Part shown: positions 11,950 through 21,900 of the stretch, piece by piece | How the letters are laid out: each line of letters opens with the position of its first letter | How positions within the stretch are numbered: the stretch's first letter is position 1 | Assembly: GCA_051453625.1 (NCBI GenBank) | Contig: JBOZIK010000001.1 | Coordinates: 293,653,726-293,717,725, forward strand | Direction of reading: 5' to 3' | Origin: Welwitschia mirabilis | Lineage: Eukaryota; Gnetophyta; Gnetopsida; Welwitschiales | DNA: 64,000 bases | The notes under the pieces: generated by a model | What the model saw: only the letters and a program-made list of their open reading frames with translations | Database searches by the model: none | Told to the model about the DNA's origin: nothing | Program-made: the position numbers and the translations under genes

Positions 11950-12420
11950 AAGAATAAAAACCTAAAGAGTTTAGTGATGCTAAAGAAAATAAAGAGCGCA
12001 TCTGGGTATGTCTTTAACATTATCTTTGAACTATCTCTTATAGTTAAAAGAAATAACCGATTGTTTTCTTGCCTACAATAAAAGCAAAGTATATAGCAGT
12101 AGCTTTAGTATATTATCATGTAATTTGGTTGAGAAGAATTCTTGAGTAATCACAATGTTTCCAAATTTAAATCACTACAATATTTTGTTATGGTAGTTCA
12201 ATAATTTCTTTGACAAAAAATTAAGTTTTTCATGGGAGCAATAAATATATTAATATCAACTACCATTAAATTTGAGAGTTCGTGAAAAAACAAGGTAATT
12301 AGATTATCCTCCTACAAAGTCAAGGAGCAAGTTATGGATAAATTTATAAAATCTTTAAAGAAGAACTCTTCAATAGGTTTAAGAAGAAGCTAGGGGTACT
12401 TGACTACTATAAATTAGATT
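11950..12420 (+). pseudogene. Copia RNase H, C-terminal part, broken
   Basis: RNase H removes the RNA strand after reverse transcription. SASGYVFN (11995-12020) matches the family TSGYVF motif. KAKYIAVALVYYHVIWLRRI at about 12084-12145 matches the TEAEYIAA...WLRRIL segment, with the key Glu positions changed to Lys. FHGSNKYININYH, EFVKKQGN and KEELFNRFKKKLGV follow in order and end at the normal Copia C-terminus just before the 3' LTR. The stops include TAG in place of expected Asp/Gln codons. Confidence 0.85.
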
Positions 12421-12430
12421 TTGGAGTGGA

Positions 12431-12774
12431 TTTTAAAATAGAAAATCTAAATAGAATATTATTAAAAGTTTTCTTTAGTATTTTTTAGATTAATTTATTT
12501 TGATAAGTGTGTGTTTAGTTCACATTAAGTTAAGTTAAATATAAGTTAAGCTAAGTATGAGTTGTGTCAACATGAGATTAATATGAGATAGCATGAGTTA
12601 GATATGTGTTAGAAGTTTGAGTTATATGTTACTATCTTATAGTTGAAAAGTATATCTAAATAGAAATATGTCAATCATGCTAAGTAAGCAATCAAGTAAT
12701 TTAGTAATTTAATAAAGAACTCTTACTCTATTCTCTTTTTTAACCTTTCTATTTCTTAATTTAATTTTTCAACA
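12431..12774 (+). repeat. 3' LTR of the Copia element
   Basis: It pairs with the 5' LTR at 10474-10804. It is preceded by TTGGAGTGGA, a recognisable remnant of a polypurine tract, and ends TTTTTCAACA followed by the TAAGC target-site duplication. Confidence 0.85.
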
Positions 12775-12779
12775 TAAGC

Positions 12780-13248
12780 TGTGTCAGAATTAATGGCTTC
12801 ATAGAACCAATAAATATAATGGATACGCTTGGCGTAAACATATTAATAATGTAGAGGAAAAGAGAAGATAGATCGCCCCTCGTACTAAAAGTAGGATCTC
12901 TAGTCATCAATAGGTCATATATCATCTAAAATAAATATTACAAAGAATCCAAGTTTGAGGGAATTAAATTTTGAAATTCCATAATTACAAAGGGAGAGGG
13001 AAACCTACCAAATTGAGTATTTGTACTTTAAGATTTTGAGAATCACCTTTAACTAGCATGAATAGAGTTCTAGAAACAGAAAATACACTATGTAAAAGAC
13101 TAGGCCTATATAATATTAAAATAATTAAAAGTAATACTTTGAAATTAATGAAAATGAACTTAAAGGAAAGATTTTTATAGCATATCCCTTTCAACTATAT
13201 GACATAGGGGAATTTTTCATTATTCATCATTCGAGGTAGCATGATTTA
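12780..13248. other. AT-rich spacer, nothing firm
   Basis: It lies between the Copia element and the LINE fragment. A 69-codon open frame at 13194-12985 (minus) shows no domain I recognise. Confidence 0.4.
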
Positions 13249-13390
13249 ACCATTTGATAGATAATTTAAGAGATTATAGGAAGACATTCTTAGGATTAGG
13301 CATGAAGATCATTCAATTAAATCATTTGGAAATGATTTAAGAGATATTGGAATACTTTCTTAGGACTAGGAAAGAAGATCATTTAACTAA
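13249..13390. repeat. Two-copy tandem duplication, about 71-bp unit
   Basis: Both copies carry AA(C/T)CATTTG, TTTAAGAGAT, TTCTTAGGA(T/C)TAGG and GAAGATCATT in the same order at an offset of 70-71 bp, with roughly one difference in eight bases. Confidence 0.75.
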
Positions 13391-13679
13391 TTTGTACTTG
13401 ATTTTATTCTCTATCCATTTCTATAGTTGATGATTAAAAACTTTGAATTCAAGTTGATTAGGTGAAAAAGGAAGAAAATTTCTATAATAACCAAATTTAT
13501 CCCAATTGATAATAGAGCCTAAGGTACTCTAATAGAGCTCAAGTTAAGAAAGAGATTATTTTCAATTTTGAATTAAATTAGATAAAAAAGAGCATCGTAA
13601 TGATACTAAACATTAAGGGAATCAAGAAGAACCCTTAATAAATATAACATTAGAGGGAGAAGAAGGAGAAAGAGAGGTC

Positions 13680-14010
13680 ATTTACCATTATAATAGGATT
13701 GACATCCACAAGTAAAAGTTTAATGTACTGGATGAAAGGATTACCAAAATCAAGTTTTTAAATTATTCTAATAACAAAACTTCATGAAAGCTTATCAAAG
13801 GCTTTCTCAAAATAAATTTTAAAAGATATTAATCATTGATTAGAAGGGTGTATTTTGAATCATCTGAAACTAGTAAGATATTATAAAGGATGAAAAATCC
13901 TTCAACAAAGTCTAATTTCCATCAAAGAAATAATCTCTAGAAGGAACAGACTGAAATGTAGGGCCATCACTTTGTTAATGACTTTGTATGAAGAGTGAAA
14001 TAATATAATA
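13680..14010 (-). pseudogene. LINE reverse transcriptase fragment, heavily decayed
   Basis: On the minus strand the segment reads YKVINKVM, then after a decayed stretch KIYFEKAFDKLS (13820-13785) and LDFGNPFIQYIKLLLVDVNPI. These correspond in order to the LINE RT blocks YK-(I/V)-I-x-K-(V/I)-(L/M)-A, K-(I/L)-D-(L/M)-x-K-A-(F/Y)-D-(K/R)-(L/V), and LGF-x-x-x-(F/W)-I. The catalytic Asp in the second block is Tyr here. It is much more decayed than the LINE at the left edge and probably an older insertion. Confidence 0.65.
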
Positions 14011-14502
14011 GGGTACTAGTTATAAATTTGAAATTTGCTTGGATAAGATTTGGCCTAAGTTAGAAGCTTTTAAAAGAACCTATGTGAAGTATAGGCTAAG
14101 TAAGAAGGAAGAGCCTAGGGCCTAAGATGTTCTAATGCATTTTGTAAAATTTAATGGAAAGGCCATTAATGCTAGATTACTTGTCATTAAGGAGTTAAAA
14201 ACAAGTACATAGAATCTCCTCTAAAGAAAGAGAAGCATCACAAAGGAGCATGATATTATTGAAGACTAGAAAAAATAAAGTGTTATAACTCTTCCTAAGT
14301 AATTACTCATAATTATAGGTTAGGGATCATTGAGAAAATACTTTAAAAAATCTACTTGAAGGCATGAAGGATTTTGTGACTATCACTAATAAGGAATCCA
14401 TCAAGTTTTAGAGAAGATATATGTGAGCTATAGAGGAAAGATTTTATGGAAAAAGAGAAAAAATCCTTATCACATTTGTCAATCAAGAAGATACAATATT
14501 TA
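14011..14502. other. AT-rich stretch, nothing recognised
   Basis: Short frames on both strands run into the following assembly gap and show no domain I can name. Confidence 0.4.
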
Positions 14503-15142
14503 NNNNNNNNNNNNNNNNNNNNNNNNNNNNNNNNNNNNNNNNNNNNNNNNNNNNNNNNNNNNNNNNNNNNNNNNNNNNNNNNNNNNNNNNNNNNNNNNNN
14601 NNNNNNNNNNNNNNNNNNNNNNNNNNNNNNNNNNNNNNNNNNNNNNNNNNNNNNNNNNNNNNNNNNNNNNNNNNNNNNNNNNNNNNNNNNNNNNNNNNNN
14701 NNNNNNNNNNNNNNNNNNNNNNNNNNNNNNNNNNNNNNNNNNNNNNNNNNNNNNNNNNNNNNNNNNNNNNNNNNNNNNNNNNNNNNNNNNNNNNNNNNNN
14801 NNNNNNNNNNNNNNNNNNNNNNNNNNNNNNNNNNNNNNNNNNNNNNNNNNNNNNNNNNNNNNNNNNNNNNNNNNNNNNNNNNNNNNNNNNNNNNNNNNNN
14901 NNNNNNNNNNNNNNNNNNNNNNNNNNNNNNNNNNNNNNNNNNNNNNNNNNNNNNNNNNNNNNNNNNNNNNNNNNNNNNNNNNNNNNNNNNNNNNNNNNNN
15001 NNNNNNNNNNNNNNNNNNNNNNNNNNNNNNNNNNNNNNNNNNNNNNNNNNNNNNNNNNNNNNNNNNNNNNNNNNNNNNNNNNNNNNNNNNNNNNNNNNNN
15101 NNNNNNNNNNNNNNNNNNNNNNNNNNNNNNNNNNNNNNNNNN
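14503..15142. other. Assembly gap, 640 N
   Basis: Run of N. The flanking ends share no obvious sequence. Confidence 1.
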
Positions 15143-15479
15143 TATCTATATTGCTAAAATTGAAACACTGATTAATCACTTTTTAAGGTGATTAAAGGAT
15201 CACTGATATTTTTCTATTCATTTGAAGTATTTATATTTTTTAAAAGACTTATTAAGGGAGATTTTCTTTGGATAAGTTAAAGTTAACTAAAAAATATTTT
15301 AATCATAGTAATATTTACAAGTGATATCCATTTTATAATTTCTCTAACTTTATCTAAATTAACTAATATGCCCTTCTTAGATAGTACATAACTTAAAGAA
15401 TGAATGGATGCCTTTCAAAAAAAATATTTTTGATATTCGAATAAAATTTATAACTAATTAAAGTTTGCAATATTATTGT

Positions 15480-16085
15480 AAATTGTTTCTCATGTTTCAT
15501 GTAAGATATAGAAAAAAATAAAGATGTTATAAATGAATGCAATCATAAATAAATCAATATGTAATTAGAAGATGCATGATTCATGAGACTGATGAATACT
15601 CTATTAGTAATTGCTAAACTATAGTGAACTCATAATGTTCATATTCCATTATAAAAATAATTTATGAATATAGTCTTATTTAATTCAAACTTATTTTTAT
15701 CTATATTTTATATAAAGCATTATAAATAGCTTAGGTTTCTTTAGTTGATTGAGAAGATTACTTATTAGTATATATTTATTATTAATGGTAACTTTATTTA
15801 GCTATCTATAATTAATGGATAACCTACTAATTTCATATTTTCATTTACAAATAATAAGTGCTTTACATGGTAATACTTTATGATGAATAAAACTTTTTGT
15901 AAAAGTCCTTTAAGCTAATATTTTAAGTCTTCTGTTCCTATAGAAGAGACTCTATCTCATATGTTAGAAATTGAATAAGTTTTTATAATTGAGTTAGTAG
16001 AAAACTTAACTTCTTAAAGAGGTGGTATTCCTAAAAATTCTATCGTAAATACATTTAAACATTCTTGAATTAATACTATACCCTT
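15480..16085 (-). pseudogene. Gypsy reverse transcriptase, catalytic residues lost
   Basis: The start reads LIQECLNVFTIEFLGIPPL near 16075-16018, matching the family (E/F)-x-DVF-(P)-(D/E)-E-LPGLPP. EDLKY, LKGLLQKV and LLFVNENMKL follow in place of ELKELK, LQELLDKG and VLFVKKKDG. Next come EYEHYEFTIV (RYGHYEF) near 15648 and HIDLFMIAFIYNIFIF at 15561-15514, equivalent to YLDxFVVVFIDDILVY. Both active-site Asp codons are changed, reading Tyr-Asn at 15531-15526. Frameshifts occur between the blocks. The motif order and spacing leave little doubt about the family. Confidence 0.8.
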
Positions 16086-16501
16086 TATAGAATTTTTTCC
16101 CTTCTTTATGTTGGCTAGTTTTTTAAATAGAGAATATAAAATAATAATCCCTTCTTAAGTTTTCTCTTTATATTTAATTTTAATTAAATTATTCATAGCT
16201 ATTAATAATCAATTAAATATGAATATCTATTTTGCCTATGAATAAAGTAAAAATTTAAACCTACTAATTTGCCTTAAATATGAATCCATTCATAAGATCT
16301 ATGTATTTGTCAATTAGAGAACAACATAATTTTTCTCTTAAAATAACCTTATAAGATGTGAAGAAATGAGTTGATTATAGTTAAATAAAATATTCACTTT
16401 TTTATTATCAAGTAAAGTATTAGCTTCTATGATTAAGTTCTAAATCTATAATCCTTAATTATTTGTTACTATTTAAAATGATTACATGAATTACTAGATA
16501 C

Positions 16502-17047
16502 TTTTTAATCCCTAGGATTTTCTAATTATTATGTAGAATATCTCTTGGTANNNNNNNNNNNNNNNNNNNNNNNNNNNNNNNNNNNNNNNNNNNNNNNNNN
16601 NNNNNNNNNNNNNNNNNNNNNNNNNNNNNNNNNNNNNNNNNNNNNNNNNNNNNNNNNNNNNNNNNNNNNNNNNNNNNNNNNNNNNNNNNNNNNNNNNNNN
16701 NNNNNNNNNNNNNNNNNNNNNNNNNNNNNNNNNNNNNNNNNNNNNNNNNNNNNNNNNNNNNNNNNNNNNNNNNNNNNNNNNNNNNNNNNNNNNNNNNNNN
16801 NNNNNNNNNNNNNNNNNNNNNNNNNNNNNNNNNNNNNNNNNNNNNNNNNNNNNNNNNNNNNNNNNNNNNNNNNNNNNNNNNNNNNNNNNNNNNNNNNNNN
16901 NNNNNNNNNNNNNNNNNNNNNNNNNNNNNNNNNNNNNNNNNNNNNNNNNNNNNNNNNNNNNNNNNNNNNNNNNNNNNNNNNNNNNNNNNNNNNNNNNNTT
17001 TTTAATCCCTAGGATTTTCTAATTATTATGTAGAATATCTCTTGGTA
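16502..17047. other. 448-N assembly gap with identical 49-bp flanks
   Basis: N occupies 16551-16998. The 49 bases before the gap (16502-16550) are repeated exactly as the first 49 bases after it (16999-17047). The contig ends therefore probably overlap, and the gap may not exist. Confidence 0.95.
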
Positions 17048-17549
17048 AGTAATGAACATTCTTTAACTTTATGACTTTCTTAACAATTAAATTAACATAA
17101 ATACAAAACTAGATTAATTTTAATTCTAATTTTATATAATAAGTTTCTTATAACTTTATCTTTATGGTTGAGTACTCATATGACTCTTAGTAAAAACATT
17201 TAAATTACTCTTGAATTCTTCATGTTTGTGTTTATTATAATTCTTATTTTTACTATCATATTTGCTAATGTTATTTTTGTTTAAATGTGAATTATTATAT
17301 TAATAAGTTACCTATGATTGATTTTCTTTAAATATGTTGAAGAGAAATTATTTTCTTATTTTCTTATTCTTATTGTTAGCTAAAATTCAAAATTAGAACA
17401 TGAATACTTTATTAGCAAAACAAGAAACGACTATAAATAAAATAATTTATTTTAGCTTCTTCATCAAGATGCATATGTAATACATATCTTAATACTCCTA
17501 TAGATTTTCATTTAGGGGAGGTTATCATTACATTAGAAACTTATCTCAT

Positions 17550-17840
17550 ATTCTATAACTTGCTAACCTTTTAATGAATAAAAAACTTAGTAATATACTT
17601 TTCCTTAGATATATGCTCAAATTCTAGCTATAAAAGTTTCACATCTCCTAGATGTAACATTTTTGTTTTCATCATATATTAGCTTCTTCTTGTAACATGT
17701 AAATAAGTAAAGAATCTTTTCATATTCATCACATTATAAGGTGCCTATAATTTTCTAACATCATTTAACCATGATTTTGCTTTAGATGGATCTAAACCTC
17801 TTCTAAACATTGGTGGATTTAACTTAATAAATTTCTAAAT
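17550..17840 (-). pseudogene. Gypsy gag (Retrotrans_gag type), broken
   Basis: The minus strand reads KFIKLNPPMFRRGLDPSKAK then SWLNDVRKL, matching the plant Gypsy gag segment FL-(R/K)-LNPP-x-F-x-G-x-x-(D/N)-P-x-x-A-(E)-x-WL. It continues with APYNVMNMKRFFTYLH and FEHISKEKYITKFF, equivalent to the later (F)-x-x-x-(F/Y)-x-x-KY(F/V) part. Stops occur where the family has Trp or Gln. It lies upstream, in sense, of the RT fragment. Confidence 0.72.
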
Positions 17841-18236
17841 TAATATAATCATATAGACTTCTTTATCAGGTTGATTGTTAGCATTGTTTACTTGTGGGCT
17901 ATGAACTCAACTTATTATTATAATAGAAACTATATAAATGCATTTATTAATACATTTAAATTAATGTTAAATGAAGAATAATTTACATTCTTATATTGCT
18001 AATTAATCCCTCTATTTTCTTGCTATTAATTAGTTGGCATAACTATATTAACATCAAGACCTAATTCATAATGATGCATCATTAGTAAGAAACAAGAAAT
18101 ATTATCAAATTAGATTTGAAATAAAATAAGTTTTGTATTATTAAAGATTAATAAATTTATGTGATCTTAATAATGATGGTGTTATCATTACTTGGTAATT
18201 AGTCCTTACTAACATACTGATTTATTTTATACTTTA

Positions 18237-18336
18237 NNNNNNNNNNNNNNNNNNNNNNNNNNNNNNNNNNNNNNNNNNNNNNNNNNNNNNNNNNNNNNNN
18301 NNNNNNNNNNNNNNNNNNNNNNNNNNNNNNNNNNNN
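18237..18336. other. Assembly gap, 100 N
   Basis: A run of exactly 100 N, the usual placeholder for a gap of unknown size. Confidence 1.
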
Positions 18337-18850
18337 TTTAAAGTGAATAATTAGGTTGGTTACTTTTATTTCTTTTTAATGGATATGATTTATTTTATTC
18401 ATGAGTTACTAATAGGGGATATTATTTTGGATTATATGATTACATAGTTAGAAAGTTTTAAAATTATTATGATATAATATTAGACAAATTTTTTAACCAA
18501 CTAATTCTCTTAAATTAAATATAAATAAAGCTTAGGAGATGAGTACTTGGAATCATATGAATGCTGTACTAATGGTTTTTTCTTTTATTTGTCATTAGAC
18601 TTAAAAACTATCACAATGTTATGATGGTTTTCATTTTTATTCTCCTTAACGAAACATGAGTGGAATACATTCTAACAAATAATAAACTATGACAATGGAA
18701 TTGAATTTCTTCTTATTTTATTATATTAATAATGGAAATACTTGGAGTTTTATTTTTATAATGCATCATAACAAACTTGACAATATTAAATATACCATTG
18801 TCACTTATGCTATTTAAACTTCACTAACATCTAGTTTGTTAATCATACTT

Positions 18851-18915
18851 TATTTTTTCTTCCCCTTTTTCTCTTTTTTTTCCTATTTTTTTCTTCCCTT
18901 TTTCTCTTTTTTTTC
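18851..18915. repeat. Polypyrimidine tract, about 32 bp duplicated in tandem
   Basis: A C/T-only block with the order T-run, CTTCCC, T-run, CTC, T-run occurs twice in a row. It is probably slippage in a simple tract. Confidence 0.75.
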
Positions 18916-21900
18916 TAGAAAAGAGTAAGTATCTTAAATTATCTTAAATAATTTTTTTAATGACCTAAAAATTTAATTTAATTTACATATTATTCAAGAT
19001 TTTACATTCATTTTAACAAATTTAAGGTCTATAATCTTGGTACTTCATTCATAATTTTTAATGTATTTTTAATTATGTATAATACCATGAAGGACATGTT
19101 TTAATCAAATATTTGACTATTATAATATCCTTAAGAAATATGCATACATGTTTATTATCTATAATTGTGGAAACAATTTCATGAAAAAGATATCATGAAG
19201 GGGCAAAAAGCTATCATAAGCTATGAAACTCTAGTTTCTTATGTCCATCATTCATGTTTTACCTTTTCATATGGTCTCATGTTATAGATCTTCAATTTGC
19301 ATCCTTAATCTTTTGAAACGTTATACAGAACTTTTATTTGATTTAACATTATATCTTACTTCTTGCTTATTATTAATCAAAACATCTTATGTTTTTTTAC
19401 AAAGGTAGCTCAATGGAAAATATGCCATTTAACTTATGTTAACATTGCACTCTTAACAAAGTAGTCCAAAAAATCTACACTACTGATGAATCATGAATGA
19501 ATTTTATGTAAGTTAAAAACCTTTACAAAGAGATTCCTTTTTATAGTTATCCTTTATTTACATGTTCTAGTTTGATATGATGTAATTTTAAGATAATTAA
19601 ATCATGGTTTAAATCTCATATTCATATGAATGAATTCAAAGTTTATGGAAAACATCTAACTTGTTTTTATTAAAAGAGGCATACTTTAATTTTCAATAGG
19701 ATACTTATTACCATATAAAGTCACAGTGATGGGAATGTCCTATTTTACTATATAATAATTTATCCTTTTCAAAATGCTTACATAAAAAAGTCTTGATATT
19801 AATCTTATTGAAAATTATTTATTTTATAATAGATGAATCTTATGCATAATGGGACAACCATGCAATAATAGTTAATAATTATTTCTTTTAATGTAATTAC
19901 ATGCATGACTTCTAGAAAAAATTTTGTTGACATTATGTAATTTTGATCATCCATGAAAGAAAAATGAAAAATCATTTTTCTAATACATTATCAAATCTTA
20001 ATAAATCTTTTGTAGTTGTTAGTTCTCTTTCAAGATTTACATATTTGAAATATTGAAATGTGCAAGGATGAGCTTTATATATTTTAAGATGTTTCATTTA
20101 CTCTTAATCCAAACATAACTTTTTTCTATTGAACAAATATTTATAACAATGTAGATAGCATGTTTTTACTCTTAGTTTGGTTTATTATTTATCTTTTAAA
20201 GATATTTATTTGTGTGTACTTCAAGTATTGCTCTCTGATATATGGTCTCCTTTAAAAATGTCCTATTTATCATAGAATAGAATTCTTAAAAAGGAAGAAA
20301 ACATAATTTAATGTGAAATTAAATATTATAAAACTGATAATGGGTTTAAATAATGACAACATAGGGGAACATAAGTTCTCAATCTAGCATAAAATTAATT
20401 CCACATGTTATAACTAATCATGATGCTACTTAAGTTCAAAATATTATGATGCTTATGTGATGGTTGAAGTTTATTTTAATTGTATAGATCTATTAATGTA
20501 GTGTATAACATAGCTTATTAAGTATAAAATTAATTACTTATAAAAGAAAGAAGACATAGAATAATGTAGGAAAATACTAATAAGAAAAAGCATCAAGGAT
20601 AGAAATCAACATCAAAGATTAATATCTTATTCTAAATGAATATCCCTAATTACTATAATGGTGTATTTAAAATTAAAGATTAATACATCCTTAACTTCAT
20701 ATATTAAATAACCAAACCTATAGCTAGAATGTCTTAGGTAACCATTGAGCCTTTTAAGCATAAATACATAATAAAATGTTTGAATTAATGGATGAAATCT
20801 GGATGTCATCTCTAGAAGTAAGGCATTATCTTATATAGCCATTAGTATAGGCCTACCATAATTTAGGGTAGACATTAGAAATGTTTTTTTTAGTAATTTC
20901 TATGCCTAAAGTAATTTTATAGATAAAGTATAATAATTATTCATATTAATATGATAAAATAACATAATTAAGATGTTAAAATCCAAAAAATCCATGTTTT
21001 AGCATCATATTTAATTATTATTTTTATTTAATAATTATTTATTCCTACATTAAATTACTTATAGATTATTACTAACATGAAATAACAGTACTATTAAGGC
21101 AAAAAATACTTTTTATATAGTACAAAGTAGAAGAAATGCTTTTTTAGATGGTAGTCAACAATTAAGTTCATATGATTAGGATGCATTGTACTTAGAATAA
21201 TTAGTGCAAATAAGAGTTAAAATTCCCTAGAAAACATGAAACTTACATCACTATGGCCTATGTGGATAACACTAGTTATTCATTTAGGATGTTCTTTTAT
21301 CATCATGTATTATTACTATTTAGATGGGATAAATCTATTAGTTATTTTTATTTTATGACCTCAATGAATGGTACTACCTAAATCTCATTTTCACTTTATT
21401 AATTAAAGGTAACCATCATAGGCTATAGTTTTTTATGATCAAGCTCATTCATCATTACTTTTTTTCATGATTTCATTATCATTACATCATTACAATCATT
21501 CAAATTATCAATAACCACATAAGCTTAGTATGTGGTATATTAAATACATAAAAATAAAAATTCAAGTTAATTACTCCATTATAATTTAAATGGATTTTTC
21601 CTTAACCCTTTATGTATAGTCATTTTAATAAGTTTAAGGAAACATAAGTAAAAGATGGCACACAAAATTAAACTAAGTGAATTACATACTCATCACAACT
21701 TTAAGGCTTAATAGGATAAATCTTAGTACTTCACAAGATCCAAATATGAGTTTTATCTTCATAAGAATATAAATTACTTTGTCTTAATTTGAATTATTGT
21801 ATGATTTTATTATTATGTTATTTTTATAGGAAAAAGAAAAATCTAATTTTTTAAGAGAATAAGATAAAGTTCATCATTTGTAAATAAAGATAGATGATTA

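Larger units (their letters stand above)
10469..12779 (+). mobile_element. Copia LTR retrotransposon, internally deleted, with 5-bp TSD
   Basis: Two related LTRs (10474-10804 and 12431-12774) bracket a short interior containing Copia gag and the last part of Copia RNase H, in plus orientation. TAAGC sits directly before the 5' LTR (10469-10473) and directly after the 3' LTR (12775-12779), a perfect 5-bp target-site duplication. Protease, integrase and most of RT are missing. A second U5/leader copy inside the element shows that it is a rearranged derivative, not a simple deletion. Confidence 0.88.
15480..17840 (-). mobile_element. Gypsy (chromovirus-type) retrotransposon remnant
   Basis: Read on the minus strand, a Gypsy gag (17840-17550) is followed by reverse transcriptase (16085-15480), the normal order. 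Protease would fall in the part broken by the 448-N gap. I could not find LTRs or a primer-binding site. It probably continues left into the 640-N gap. Confidence 0.75.

Noticed and set aside
14352-15179. Long apparent frames across 14.35-15.18 kb, and similar ones at 39.6-40.3 and 57.3-58.1 kb
   Set aside because: They are produced by runs of N, which contain no stop codons.
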